NCBI RefSeq assembly: GCF_023343835.1
Contig: NC_064442.1
Location: 19,392,501 to 19,456,500, forward strand
Length of the DNA stretch: 64,000 nucleotides
From: Lagopus muta
Lineage: Eukaryota; Chordata; Aves; Galliformes; Phasianidae
Reading direction: 5' to 3'
Both the position numbers and the translations under genes were made by a program. The stretch's first letter is position 1, and each line of letters starts with the position of its first letter. Positions 1 through 12,966 of this stretch are shown here, piece after piece. A model generated the notes under the pieces. The model did not search any database and was not told the origin of the DNA. It worked only from the letters and a program-made list of their open reading frames with translations.

Positions 1-3000
1 ACCGATGCCACCCAGAGAATTGGGTGGCTGCAGCCCCCTTAAGGCCCTGCAGACGTGAGGCTACTTCTAACACCAGCTTGTTCTTCCCATCAGCCTGCAG
101 TGAGGAGCCACCACCACATCACCCTTAGCAATCTCCTGTTAATTTCAACCCACCACCGGGCAGAGCTTCACGCCTTCCGGCTGCTTTCACAAAAGACGAC
201 AACTCCTTCATTTTGTCTTGCCAGCCCGTCCTTCCAAAAGGGCCCACGTCCCTCCATCGCGGGACTCCAGTCGCTGGAGGCCTTCTTTCTGTTGCCAGAA
301 GCCATCAGCTTACAGCCTTCTCTTCTCCCCTAGCATCTCCTCATCCCAAAGCACTGCTTTGGCCTCAGGGCACCAAGTCTCACTCCTACCCTGCCATTTC
401 ATCTCTCTGCCTGCTTCCTTCCCTCAACATGCTTTCATCATAACATCCTCCAGCCCTTTGCTTCCATAAAAACCAGAGGGAAAACATCCATATAAAACAA
501 AAATCAGTACCTAAGGATTGCATTCGTTGCCTTTGCTTTGGGAGACGGAGAAAGCACTGCTTTACAGCACCAGAGGCATTTTTATTGACTTTCAATCCTC
601 TTGCTTTCCAAATTAAAACACGCGCATGCAGGGGAACAAGAAAAAGAAGGAAAAAAAAAAAACAACAGAAGAAATAGCAGAGATATGGCTGCTTTCTTAC
701 TTGCCTTTACTGCTGGGAAATTACCATTGCAGCATGTGGTTTTACTAGCTTCTGGCAGGTTTTAGCCAATAAGTTATAAAACATTGATTTAAGGGGGGGA
801 AGGAAGGAGAAACAAAAAAAGACAGCAATAAAATTGCTTTTAAGTAGCTCCAGTGTAGGTGATGCATAAACAGGATACGTCATTACTCAGTGAAAAATTC
901 TTACTGGACACATAAAAGACACACACAAAAAAAAAAAAAGAAGGGGAAAGAACAAAAGCACAAAGGTGAAAGAAAATTCAGAGGTCCTTAGTTCATATTC
1001 TGTACTTCATTTTGTACTTATCTTGGCTATCTCAATGGATTTTGGGTGGTGAACTCACAAAAGAAAAACAATGCATATGAAACTTCTCTGCTGTTGATGA
1101 CGCTCAAGAGAATCAGAACGTACCTTGAATTTTTGCACACATTATTCTGGGATGTGAGTCTCTTCTCACATCAATGTAGCCTGTAGGTTTAAAAAGCTCT
1201 ACTATTTAAACATCACACTGAATACACAGAGCAAGTGTGTGCGAAGCTGCTGTAAGGAAAAGCAAATCTATACTGAGCACATCAGGAGCTGCACGATTTC
1301 TTTTTTCTTCATCTTGAGTTTGAGCTCAGTTCTGAACAGGCTACAAGAGCTGTCTGATGCTGACAAGCCACTTCTAGTGATCCCTGCAAGTAGAGAAGAC
1401 TCTTCATTTCTGAAGATATAATTCCTGTAAGACAATAAGTGCCACAGCCCTCACCTTAACATCATGCCCAATACGATGCTGAAGGAGAGCCGTCATAACT
1501 TATATCTTTATCAGGCTGAACTCATAAAAGTCTTCTGATTTCCCCTCATAACATCGTAATTCCAACTCCTCGGTCATTTTTCATTTATTCCAGTTTATTT
1601 CTGATAATTCAGGACCACAAATGAGGTCCTGACTGGTACTGCAGGTTAACACAAATCCCGTGCATGATCACACCACCTTGGTCATACAGAGTCTTCTTGA
1701 GACCAAACATTCTGACTCTCAATTGCTTCATCCTGTTCCTACTCTGTCTTCATGATCATCCAGGTCCTCCTGTAAAGCATTCCCAGCTTTCCACGATAGC
1801 TTCTTATCTTGTTGGTTCAGCAAATTTTATCTACACATACACCGAAAATGAATTATAGAACATATGTATGAATCAGCTTACTTTGGCATCATCTAGCATA
1901 TATTTAATTATGCTTGCCTCAACAACAACAACTTGCTCTTGAACATAACGCTACAGTAGTCAGACCAAACAGCTCTGAAGTTACAAGAAACATCTGCCAT
2001 CACAGTTTGAACATCTGGACCAACATAATATCTAAAGGCAGCATGACATCTGGTGAGCAAAATCCAACCTACCAAATACTCGAGATTCCATTTCTTGTCA
2101 TTCTGCAAAAGAACAGCAGAACAGTAAACAGATCTCACCAAACTCATGAAAATTCCAAGTCTTACAAGTCTCCAAAAAAAGGAGAAATGACAGTGATCCA
2201 CTGATATGATCCACTCAAAGACATGATGTAATTACCAATGGTCTACAATGTAACATTACGGTAAAGCTCTCCTCAATCATTTCTCTGAAGGTCTTTCCAT
2301 TCCACCTTCCCAAGCATGGTTGCCCTCTCTTCCTCACAGCTGCTCCTCATCTCCTCTTCCCTCTATTGTTCAGACCACATTCATCCCCCCCTCTTCCAGA
2401 AGAGCTGGGATATGTTGAAGTCATTCCCATTTTTTGGCCCCTCCTAGGAAACTCATTTACCCGTTATCAGTCCCATTAATATGGACTTTACCCAAGGCCA
2501 TTCAGAGTGATAATACAAAGTTTGTTCCAAACCACTGACAGGAACGAACAGTAAATTCAATCATCTTATTTGCCCTATAAACAGACAGAGGAAACACAAA
2601 TATGTCCAAATAATTCACCAATTAGAAATTCCGATCAAGGTGAGAAGTCTTAAGTGTGGATAAATAGGATAAGTTTCCATGTGGAACAAAGCCAGCTTAA
2701 GCCATTCTCCCTCTCCAATCCAATCATTCCTGCCCCTCACTGCAGCTTGCTCACCCTTTGGTCTTATCATTGCAACGTGGAACAGAGTAAATGAAAATAC
2801 TGTCTTAAGTACAAGATTTGTTTCTTCCAGTCAACCCTATTGGATAAGACACCTTCAAAACAAGGTGGCATCCCTGTTTTGTGCTGTCTGGAAAGCGATT
2901 AAAAAAAATGAAATTATTTTTGTACGGTTTTTTGGTTTGAGATAAAAGCACCATAACTGAGTACTTCAAAGCCTGCTCACTTCCTCAGGTTTTGCTCACA

Positions 3001-5308
3001 CTAGATGCACACATATCACAATCAGTATTATAGATTTAGTATCATTAAAATAAAAAAAATTAACCTAGCTTATCTTTAATGGGAAAGGGGTCTCCATCTT
3101 CCAGTACAGACCGAGGAGCTGCAAATACTCCACATTTACCCCTCATTATCAGCCAACAGTGTCAGCTCTTTCCTTTCTGCTTCTATCAACCCTGCTCAAG
3201 AATCCATCTTCTTGCATTAATCCAGAAGCAGACATCAAAAAAGTGACTGATGATAACCTTCAGGCAACAACCCAGTGGAGATCTGCTCTGCTGCGACCAA
3301 AGTTACAGCAATTTGTTATTTTTCAAAGCACGTGAGCCAAAACACAGCTTTACTTTGAATTTATCAAGATTCTCCATCTCAGGACTCAGACGCAAACTCT
3401 TCCAGTCATCTTCTAGATAATCAGTCTGTTGAGATGCGGGGAGGCGATTTGCATCTGAGGCTGTTCACAACTGTTAGTGCCACCTCTGTGTCTCAGTGGA
3501 TTGCCCTGCAACAGAGACGTGCTCCAGAACAAGCATGTGCATATGATGACGACTGCGTTGAATTTGCTTGAGAGAACGATACGAAACTTATGTTGGATTT
3601 ATGCTTTTACATTACCCACAGAGGGGTAAGAATTGCACGTGAATATTTCCTGTTTGACTGCCTAAGGAAGTGTTTGTGAAACTAGCTGCTCAAACATCGC
3701 CAGCTCCCATCAACATTCCTCTTTTCTTCTAACCAAAATGAAAGCCGTGACCTCAGAAATTTACTTGACAACTCAGAAAAGCTGAGCATGGCGCCCACCT
3801 ACTGCATGCACCCCCAACACCACCCCATCTCAGGAGGTATTTGGTAGGAGAGCAGAGGCATAGAAGAAGGGCTCAGCACAATGCTGTAGTGAGGACACAC
3901 CTGGGAGTTCAAGATAAAACAGGGAGGAAACGGCTTTGCAAGCTTCAATATTCCCTTTCTCTTTTTTATTCCCCAGTAGTCATATTCAAAAAATCCTTCA
4001 AAAATCATCTCGCATCTAGCAAACCTGAAGTAAAAGGCTTGAAGTCTTCTCTTGGTAAAGTTACAGAATAAATTATTAGACTAGTCTAAAAATACAACCA
4101 GACATTTCTCTTCAAGGAGCTTTTGAATTGACAATCCCACTACAAAAATTGGTAATAAATTTTTAATGCGACTGATTAACATTTTAGCTCACTCCGGAGC
4201 ACTCAGCATCCCCTCACCTGAACGTATTTAACTCCAGACTGCTGACATTTCCTAGAAATGCATCACAGTGCAAAAACAAGTTACGGTGCTGATAGAGCGC
4301 AGTGCTCACTGGCCTGCCTCGGGTAAGAAACGTGATTACAGCACACCAATCCCTTCCAGCCTTCCTATTTCTCACCACAGAAACCATTCAGCCATAATCT
4401 ATTTCTGCTGCTGCTGAATTGAAGTGAAAGATAAAGGACCTCTGTGCACCCACGCTAACAGCCTTGATACTCCTGGTAGACGTTTAACGAGCAAAAGGAG
4501 GCTCTGGAGGGTGCAGAACCACAGTGGGCCGTGGCAGACTGGTGGACTTGGTACATAATGAAGAGCATCCCCTTCCTATTCATCAGCTGAATTTTCAGAG
4601 GGGACCCAGATCCACCTGCACCTCCAAGGGAATGTCTGGGAAGACGACAGAGGCCATAACAGTGCAGTGCTCACTGCAGCAAGGAAGCCACCAATGGTGC
4701 TCATGAGCCAATGAGCAGACGCTTCTTACTGCAACACAGCACCAGCTCATCCCTCTACCATCCAAAGGGAGAGAAAAAACACCAAAAAGAGCCTCCCGCC
4801 ACACATACCATGCTGCCATCCTCCCAGCTAATCCTATATACGTTTTGCCAGTCTTAAAACAAACACAGGGCCCAGTGTTTGAAGTGTTACATGAAGACTT
4901 TGGTGCCGGTTCTACTGAAGGGAAAATTCTGTTGTGCCAGATTTCCTCCAGCCAATCCTAGAGCACAAAAACCTGCTTAAAGCAAGACTCAGTACTCTTA
5001 TACAACTCATTCATGGGATCTCTGATCTCCAACACCACTTTCCCTTGATGTTCAAGAGTCTCCACTGTCTCCCTGCTGTCCTTTTCCTGTCGTTCCCATA
5101 ATACAACACATCCTTTCTGCTGGCAAAGAGTACAAAGAAGGCAGGCAAGCAATGCTAGAACATCTCTTCAGATGCACACACGTGGGCCCACATGTTTCTC
5201 AAATGTTCCCTTCTTTTAGGCAGCGTAACTCACTTGCCATTACCATGCCTAGAGGATAGTATCTTTAAACGTAGAGATTTAATTAATAACATTAAAATGA
5301 CGACTTAC
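1..5308 (-). other. ZNF592: ZNF592 intron after the large coding exon
   Basis: Begins at the GTAAGT donor just below 5309. No later ZNF592 finger exon was recognised here on the minus strand. The sequence is AT-rich, with A-runs near 649-663 and 926-940, and contains no gene I can support. Confidence 0.7.
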
Positions 5309-7656
5309 CAGTCTCTCATTATCTTCAGAGGTTCTCTGGTAATGAGCTGCTAAAGCAACATAATCCTGCGCCTGCTTGTTACATTCTAAACACTTAAGTC
5401 CTTGACGGATTAGTCTCAGTGGGTCCGGGTAGAGAGGCAAGGCAGGCTGTGTGTTAGTAGAAATTCCTACCCCGTTTCCTGAAGTAGCATTGGGTTTACG
5501 CGAAGGAGAGGATAAGTGCAAAGTCTGAGGAGTAGAAGATGCTGAAGAGCTCGCAGAAGGTGAAAACATTTGGTCTAAGGAAATCGGTTTCATCACCAGC
5601 TGAGAACACTGCATGATAAAGCCTTTGCTCTTGTGATCTCTTGCATGTTTAAGCAAGCTACATTTATTAAAAAAAAGGAGCATAGTTGAACACTGAGTGC
5701 ACATAACTTCAATATGAACGCTTCGCCTGCTATAGTGTTGAGTCAGGCTTTTCTCTAAGGCAAATGAATCCCCACATTCCAGGCAACAGTACCCAGAGGC
5801 AGGTAAATTAATACTGGTGTCAGGTGGAGGGCTAAGGTTCGGAGTATATATTGGCACCGGATTGGCACTGTGCAGCACTTTGTTGAATGCCTCCACGATG
5901 ACAGGAGCAGCTTTCTTTACTTGATGCACCAGTGGCACGGACATCTGCGTCACCTGAGGCTGATTTCGCCGCTGTGCAGATGACTTCGCTGTGACAGAAG
6001 CAGCAACGCTGTGGGGAACTAAATTGAGATTTGCCAAGTGCACAGCTTTGGGAAGGAGGCTGGAGGAGGTGGTCGCGTTGGACGGCTGCACCACGATACC
6101 CTGCTGCTGGTGCTGCTTCTTGTTCAGCTGCTGCCCCGCGACACCAACTTTTACGGCACCACCACCGCAGTTTGGCAGCGGAGATAAAGACACAAGAGAG
6201 GTGCTATTTGCAGCAAGATCTGCTTTCAAGCCATCTGTGTAAGGATTCGCTATGTTTGACAGCTGGATAGCTACGGCAGCCCCATTTTTGGTTGAATTCT
6301 TGCTAGCCTCGCTTTCCATTGCTGCACTAGTGTCAGGGGAAGGGAAAGATTTGATGAATTCTTCAGCAGATGAGGTTTCCAGAGGTGATTCTTCCAAAGA
6401 CTTGCCCAACTCATCACTTTCTGGCAAAATTCTAGTTACAGTTCTTTTAATTTCACCAGAGGAGGTCTTGATAGTCTTGATTCTAACTTTGGGAATAGCT
6501 GGTGGAGAGCTGGCTGCCATGGAAGGAGAGCCCTTCCCACTGCTGTCACTGCACACACTTCGGGGGCTCTCAGGCTGCTTGCTGGCCTTCCTCACTACTT
6601 CTAAGGGGCTCCGTGGACTCTTTGGTGACTTGGGCATTTTTGGACTTCCTTTTGTCCCATCTTTAAAAGGACCGGGTTCCTTTATAAGGTTTGGCTGATC
6701 GCCTTTGGGAATACACGCAACCTTTTTGGCCTGAAGAGCAACCAGCGCAGCCACACAGGATGACAACTTTGAGTGAGTTGGCTTTAACCTCTGGCGAGGC
6801 GGTACGGATGAAGACAAGCTCAGCTCAGGCACAGACCCTTTATCTTCTCCTAAATTACTGTGAGGGAGCTCTCCAAACACCAAGCCTTCTCCAAGAAAGC
6901 TATTGGTATCTACCAAGTCCTTTCCTGACTCCACAAACCTCTCAGTTGCTTTGTCTTGCTGTCTCCTGCTCATTTCCAGCCTGCTCTCTGGCTGGAAGTG
7001 GATCTCCATCTTTTGTTCCTTTTTACAATATTGATCAAACATGCTTAATTCGGGCTCTGGTACCTTCCTGAAGTGATCCAATACTGAAGCTCCTGTTGGC
7101 ATATACATTGAAGGAGGTGGAAAATACGGAGTTTGAGCATGTTTGGGTTTATCACCAATACTATTCTCTTTGAATGTATCCTCTGGCTCAGGGCTGGAAA
7201 TGGGGCTAAACTGACTAAAAGTTGGCAAAGGCTCTGACTTGGACTGGTCCAGTTTTTCAGAGTAACTTCTGGAGCTATCACCATTAATAAAAGTCGACTC
7301 AAACTTCCCATAATTATGCACCAAAGTATGAGCCTCTGCTGGCAGATCAGACCCGCGAAACCCATTGTGTAGCAGTCCAGCCCCGAGGTGATTCCCCTCC
7401 TTTTCCGCCTCAAAGGACTCCTGGCGACTTGTGTTCTTCACAATAACACTCACAACAGGAGCATCAGAGGGGGGCAAGGCATGGGATAAGGACACGTTCT
7501 CATCTACGCAGATTCCTGATGACTTCAGGTGATTCTCGTTCTCCTCCCCAGCTGATGGAATGGTCTCCTTGGCATCAAGGCTAGTTGGATCAGGGATGTC
7601 AAAAGCAGCCAAGAGGTCATCAAAGTCTGGGGTTTTCATGTCCCCCATAGTGAAAG
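5309..7656 (-). CDS. ZNF592: ZNF592, first coding exon (780 codons; gene continues beyond the left edge)
   Basis: Zinc finger protein 592, a nuclear C2H2 protein of the ZNF532/ZNF592/ZNF687 family that associates with ZMYND8 in chromatin complexes (family knowledge). The start is ATG at 7648-7646, opening with [20 protein letters not shown]. The frame also has an ATG 8 codons earlier, but that lies across the intron-exon junction: the acceptor (TTTTAATTGCAG) places the exon's 5' end at 7656. The donor GTAAGT follows 5309, after residues ERL. Visible features are a serine/proline-rich disordered region, the conserved block [20 protein letters not shown], and C2H2 fingers near residues 622-645 (C622, C625, H638, H645), 650-672 and 753-769. 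The stretch PTSLDAKE then [17 protein letters not shown] matches ZNF592, not ZNF532 or ZNF687. The human protein is roughly 1,270 residues, so the remaining fingers lie off the left edge. Confidence 0.95.
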
Positions 7657-8300
7657 CTGCAATTAAAAGCAAAATACTTTGTCAGGTATATTTCTCTCAA
7701 GGACAAACCTCATAAGGTGTCCGTGCAAGCAAGTCAAACACAAACACCACAAGTATCCAAAACATTAACACATCTAGGGATGTCTGCTGCAGACACTTCA
7801 GCTTCCATTTCAACTGCTCCAAGACTGACTGTTTACACAAAAGATACCAGCTCTGTGGAGCTTAGCTTCCTTAGCACAAAGGTATTCAGGCCAAGAAAGC
7901 TCCCTAGGGAAGGGGAAATGACATTCTGCCTTCTGCAGGCCCACCAACAGCTGGTATCAATTCAAGCTGCAGCCACCAGGCTATTTTCACACAATCAAGG
8001 GTCTCCCACTAGCTTTAGTTTTTAACTGCTGCCTTGTCCTCACCCTTGAGATGCAGAGGCAGTTGACAAGTGACAGGAGCTATTCAAATCCTGTCTCACA
8101 CAACTTGTCTGCTCCAGAGTTGTTCAAGGCACTACAAGAAAAGCAGTGGGAGACAGCAGCACCTCACCGACCCTGGTCCACCAAGTCCATGTAGAGGACA
8201 TTCTTTCACCCATACCTTACAGCTCCAAGAATAACTGTCATCACAAACCTCAACAGAAAAGATTCTGAAATGCATTACTGCATTCGTGGCTGTTTTAGGC

Positions 8301-8366
8301 TTTTTTTTTTTTTTTTTTTTGAGGGGTGGGGGGAGGGGGGAAGTTGGGGTTGTTTGTGAGGGGGGG
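8301..8366 (+). repeat. T20 run plus G-quadruplex-prone tract
   Basis: Twenty T residues (8301-8320) are followed by G-runs of 4, 6, 6 and 4 with loops of 1, 1 and 5 bases at 8323-8349, and by a G7 run at 8360-8366. This satisfies the usual four-run G-quadruplex pattern on the plus strand, which is the template strand for ZNF592. Confidence 0.85.
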
Positions 8367-9217
8367 AAGGTGTGCAGGGAGGGGCAGGGAAGAAAAGGAG
8401 AGCTAAAAAGCAACAGTGACTGCTGATTTCTCAAGAGATTGTTGTATGTGAAGAATTCAGTCCTGCTTCAAGGAAGAAAGCAGGAAGTAAACAGGTGGCC
8501 CATAAGAAATAAGCCTGAAAGGTGAGATGACTTCCTACCCAGGGCAATTTAAATAATACAAGTCTACAGTAAATATTTCAGTACAACAGCTCAAAGCACT
8601 GTAAACCAAGCAGGGGTTATCTGAATCAGGAAGCAATCCTTAATTAGGTAATGATGCCACCAGGCAAAACTGCCCATAGACAGAGTAACGGATTGTATCC
8701 AAATCATAACAAGAAATGACATTCCCAGACAGCTCTCCTCATAAGCCCTCCAGAAGGGAGTGGGGCTTAAACACAGAGACCTGCAACAACAATAATCAAG
8801 CTCTGAGCAGATCCACGATGAAAACTGACAGCACAGAATCACTTGCACATTTCATTACTATAAGGAATACTGGATTTGCCTGCACATCTAACCAAAACAC
8901 TGGTGCAATATATAGGCTTCCTGGACATTTAATAAGCTATTATTTTAAGACATTTCATTTTAAAACCGCATTTGTGTGAGCTGATGTATACAGGGAGGAA
9001 AAAAGTCAAGGAGCACCCACAGGCATAGCAACTCCTGCCACACTCACTTGATTTGGGCTGCATCAGCACTGCCAAAGCCAGCAGCAAGTGTGGGAGATGG
9101 AAGGGGTGGCGAGAGCCCAAAAGAAGGGGGAAGAGCTGGGAGCAGAGGTGCAGGCAGAGAGCAGAGAAGCAGCTGTATCATACCTTCCCAAAAGGCTGGA
9201 AGTCACTGATTTCAGAC

Positions 9218-9221
<4 letters not shown>

Positions 9222-9253
<32 letters not shown>
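9222..9253 (+). repeat. T32 homopolymer
   Basis: An uninterrupted run of 32 T residues in the ZNF592 5' intron. It may be the poly(A) tail of a minus-oriented retroposed sequence, but no flanking duplication was found. Confidence 0.9.
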
Positions 9254-9257
<4 letters not shown>

Positions 9258-10487
9258 AAACTCAGTCACAAATAGCAAAGCTCGTCAAACATCACTCAGA
9301 AACCAAACCAAACGTTCCCAGCACCAGCAGTCTGCCAGGTGGAGGTACAATTTGTAGAAATGGGCCAGCAGAAATCACTACAGCACAGAACAGGAAGGCA
9401 TGCTGGTCCTAGAGCATTAGCTCAGTCATGCCTATAGACAAGCCTTGGAGGTGTTGCTTAGGTTAATCTACTCCAAAACACTCTATGGAGATTTACTTGG
9501 CTTAAAAGTGGCTTGCTGTGGTTTAGCTTAAACTTGTTCTCATTTTTAAATTAAACCACAAATATGAATGTCCATAGAGGGCTCTGCAGCAATTTACAAG
9601 TCACACCCCTCAGCAAGGTAAGGCAACTGCGCCTTGAGTTAAGTCCCTGAAACCAGAAGATTATCAGCTGCTGCTGAGTGGAAGCAGATGGGTAATGAGT
9701 TTAGAAGCAGCATAGATTATTATAGTTGGCAAAGAGCGTGGATCTGAAACTTCCCTTTTCTTTGGGTGGGAAAACACGCGAGTTGGGCAGGAGTTAGGCA
9801 TCGCTCAGCTGCTGAGATTTCTGGCACACACAGCCCTATGTGAGGAAGACATTTCATTCCATAACCAGGAACACCCAAGTTTTATATGCTGAAAGAAAAA
9901 AATCAGCCTGCCAATCACTTTTGACCATTCCCTTCTTACCCCTGCATACCTAGCCACATCTCTGGATGAATTAGTATGTTAAAACACAAGACAAAACAAA
10001 CCTGAGGTATCTGCAGCATTACGAAATAAGGTTTTGTTGGAATAAACTGCATTTTCAGGCTCTGCACGCATCCTTGCGCCCATCAAGAGACTACTTTCTC
10101 TAAGCCTTCTCTTAGATAGAAAACAGAAAAAGTACACTGAAGAAATTCTGCCCAGACCTTCCACAAACTGGCTTGTGTGGAAAGCAGGAATTAAGGACTT
10201 CCATCCTTATTCTATCCTTCCATTGCTAAAGATTTGCCTTAAAAACAAAGCTCGAAAGCCAGCCTTCTCTATTTGCCTATACAAGACATGGATGTGCTCC
10301 AAGACTTGCAAAGCAATGGCACAGATCAGTAAAGCAAGCAGTGACATAGCAGCTCATAGAAGAAAGTACACATATTTCATTTCTTCAGGAGGCAGAGAAC
10401 CTTGAGGTCTTTACACCATCCCAGAAATCTGTGAACTTGCTCTGGGTGCCATGGCAGAGCACAGGGCCTTCTGGTCCAGCCAAGTTT

Positions 10488-11300
10488 CAGAGAATGGCTT
10501 AGGTTGGAGGAGACCTCAAAGACCACCTAGTTCTAACCCCCCCTGCTGTAGGGAGGACTGCAAATTGCTAGATCAAGTGCCAGATCAGGCTGCCCATCCA
10601 ACCTGGCCTCGAGCACCTCTCAGGCTGAGGCATCTATAGCTCTCAGAGCAGCGTAAGCCAGGGTCGCACTGTCCTCTCAGGGAAAAACTACCCCTGACAT
10701 CTTACCTAAATCCTCCCTCTATTCCCCCCCGTCCTAACGCTATCTATGTAAAAAGCTGATTTCTCTCCTGCTTACAGCCTCCCTATAGACTCTGGAAGGC
10801 CGCACTGAGGTCTCCCCACAGCCTTCTCTTGCCCAGGCTGAACACCCCCAGCTCCTCAGCCGTCTCCATAGCAGAGGTGCTGCAGCCCTGGCAGCATCTC
10901 CGTGCCTCCTCTGCCCCGCTCCAGCAGCTCCGCACCCTTCCTGCGCTGGGGGCCCCAGGCCTGGGCGCAGCACCGCAGCTGGGGCCTCACGAGGGCAGAG
11001 CAGAGGCGACGGTCCCCTCCCTGCCGCTGCCACCCCTCTGTTGGTGCGGCCCAGGATGCCGGTGGCTTTCCAGCCCCCAATGGACGCTGCTGCCTCGTCT
11101 GTGGCTTTCATCCACCAGAGCCACCGAGTCCTTCTCCGCAGCGCTGCTCTCAAGCAGCTCTCCCGATACTCAGTATACAAGCTCAACCTCTCCACACACC
11201 CAGAGCCCCACACTGTACAGACCTTCTGCTCGCACTGCTATTCCTGGGGGCTTTGGGAGATCCGCAGCAGCTCCTCTACAGACTTCGCACCAGCATGTAA
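10488..11300 (-). mobile_element. CR1 LINE fragment
   Basis: The plus strand reads AGAATGGCTTAGGTTGG then AGACCTCAAAGACCACCTAG, the reverse complement of a CR1 3' end. It continues into CR1 body sequence such as CCCAGGCTGAACACCCCCAG and the block ending in GTCCTTCTCCGCAGCGCTGC. No intact reading frame remains. It lies inside the ZNF592 5' intron and abuts the CpG island. Confidence 0.88.
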
Positions 11301-11429
11301 CATACTGCTCGAGGAGGAAGTTCAAGATTGCCACCTAATAGGAGAGCATGAAACTGCAATTACACCGAGGTTGTGCGCCTTGAAAGAACGCAATAAATAT
11401 TTATAAAGCCACAAGACAACGGTTAGGTG

Positions 11430-12430
11430 CAATGGAAGAGCTCTGCCGAAGGCTCCGTGGGCCGAGGGCAGGCGGAGATCTCCCGGAGGGGCACGGGGAG
11501 CGCCGGGGATGGAGGAGGAGGCGCGGGGACGGGACGGAGGAGGCCGGACGCAGAGCGCCAGCTGGCATTAGGGGAGCGCGGCCGGCCGGGGGCTGTCAGA
11601 AGGAGCGCGGCCAGCCGCGGGGCCGCCGGCCGGGTTCTCAGCCGCGCAGCGCAGCGCTCGTACCGGCGCCGAACTTTTCGCAGCCCCGCGGAGGAACGCG
11701 GCGCGGGGTCACGGGGGCACTGCGCTACGGCCCGCGCCCGGCCCGCTCCGCCGCCCGCCCGCTGACAGCCGCCCCACGCGCGGGCCCGCCCGACACAAAG
11801 GCGCAGCCCCGGCCCGCCGCCCCCGCGCTGTCAGCCCGGCCCCGGCCCCGCGGCCGCACGTGGGCGGCCCCGCCGAAGTTTGTTCACCGCGGGCCTTCCG
11901 CCGCCTGGGCCGCCCCGACCAACCGGTGGCGCGGCCCGGAACCACCGCCGGCGGGGCGGCGGGGCGGCGGGCGAAACGCGGGGCTCCGGCTGCCGGGGCC
12001 GCCCGCCCTGCCTTGCCCTGCCCTGCCCGCGGGGCGGCAGCACGCAGCGGCGGTGCCCGCGGGGAAGGCGGAGGGCGAGCGGCGGGGGGCGGGCCGGGGC
12101 GCGGCCGGGCGGCACTCACCCACGCGGCGCTCCTCGGCGGGCCCCGCCGCCACCGCGGCCCCGCGCAGGCCTCACCCCGCACCGGGCACCAACGGCCGCA
12201 ACATGGCGGCGGCGGCGGCGGGCGGGGCCGGAGGCGGGGCCGGGGCGCGGCAGCACCGCCTCTGCCCGCTCCGCGCCGGGAGCCGCCGTCACCGCTGCCG
12301 CCGCCCCCACCCTCCCCGCGCGGCCCGGCCGGAGAACGGGGCGGGCCGAGAGCAAGGGGTCCGCGGGGAGAGCCGGGGGTTCCCGAAGCCGGAGCGGGCC
12401 GGGGCGGGCAGGCGCGGAGGCCGGGCCTGA
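11430..12430 (-). promoter_or_regulatory. ZNF592: CpG-island promoter of ZNF592
   Basis: A dense CG-rich kilobase upstream of ZNF592. It contains many GC-box-like GGGGCGGGGC blocks and a YY1-type motif CAACATGGCGGCGGC at 12,199-12,213, a motif common at TATA-less start sites. No TATA box is visible. Transcription probably starts near 12,200-12,300 on the minus strand. The long plus-strand frames across it come from high GC content and are not genes. Confidence 0.75.
12120..12230 (-). other. ZNF592: Probable non-coding exon 1 of ZNF592 (5' boundary estimated)
   Basis: On the minus strand the island contains a perfect donor: CGCCGCGTGG then GTGAGT, with the exon's last base at 12,120. The coding exon starts only 8 nt before its ATG at an acceptor, so an upstream untranslated exon is required, and this is the best candidate. 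The 5' boundary is a guess. Confidence 0.5.
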
Positions 12431-12465
12431 AGGAGGGCCTGAGCGAGGGCTGCCCGCCGCGCTGC

Positions 12466-12593
12466 GTGCTGCCGTGCTGCCGTGCTGCCGTGCTGCCGTG
12501 CTGCCGTGCTGCCGTGCTGCCGTGCTGCCGTGCTGCCGTGCTGCCGTGCTGCCGTGCTGCCGTGCTGCCGTGCTGCCGTGCTGCCGTGCTGCC
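12466..12593 (+). repeat. Perfect octamer minisatellite, 16 copies of GTGCTGCC
   Basis: The unit GTGCTGCC is repeated exactly 16 times (128 bp) without an interruption. Because 8 is not a multiple of 3 and the unit makes no stop codon, it is open in all frames and reads as Cys/Leu/Pro/Arg or Gln/His/Gly/Ser repeats. These frames should not be taken as genes. Confidence 0.97.
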
Positions 12594-12744
12594 GGCGCTG
12601 CTCCATCGCTGCGGTGTTCAGGCACCGAGGCGCGGCGGATCCCGGAGCGGATGGGACCTGCGGGGCAGTGGCTCGCTGTCTATACATTGTATATAATGTA
12701 TCTATACATTAGAGAAAGGTGAAGTCGAAAGGTGGACTCTTACA

Positions 12745-12966
12745 ATTACTTAGTGGATAAGATTCTTTCACCCAGAGGGTGATAAGGCACTGGAACAGGC
12801 TGCTCAAGGAGGCTGTGGATGCCCCATCCCTGCAGGCATTCAAGGCCAGGCTGGATGTGACTCTGGGCAGCCTGGGCTGCTGGTTGGCGACCTGCAGGGG
12901 GTCGGAACGGGTTGAGCACTGTGCTCCTTTTCAACCCAGGCCATCCGGTGATTCCATGATATGAAT
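12745..12966 (+). mobile_element. CR1 LINE 3' end
   Basis: Sense CR1: CACTGGAACAGGCTGCTCAA, then AGGCCAGGCTGGATG, ending at a degraded GATTCCATGATATGA tail. It is the 3' terminal part only. Confidence 0.88.

Larger units (their letters stand above)
7657..12119 (-). other. ZNF592: ZNF592 5' intron
   Basis: Spans from the probable exon 1 donor at 12,114-12,119 to the acceptor at 7657-7660. It holds a T20 run followed by a strongly G-rich tract (8301-8366), a T32 run (9222-9253) and a long CR1 fragment (10,488-11,300). Further small 5' UTR exons cannot be excluded by eye. No coding gene is seen. Confidence 0.55.

Noticed and set aside
5309..7656. ZNF532 as the identity of the zinc-finger gene
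   Set aside because: The opening residues are shared by both paralogues, but [23 protein letters not shown] and [17 protein letters not shown] match ZNF592. The ALPK3 neighbour agrees.
10740..11406. Open frames of 120-170 codons
   Set aside because: They lie entirely in a CR1 fragment and do not match the CR1 proteins in any frame.
12679..12710. AT-rich near-palindrome with a repeated TCTATACATT
   Set aside because: Short and without a supportable function; probably simple sequence next to the CR1 insertion.
11432..12722. Long open frames (up to 332 codons) on both strands of the CpG island
   Set aside because: Arg/Gly/Ala/Pro-rich composition, overlap in all frames and partial extension into the octamer repeat show they come from GC content.
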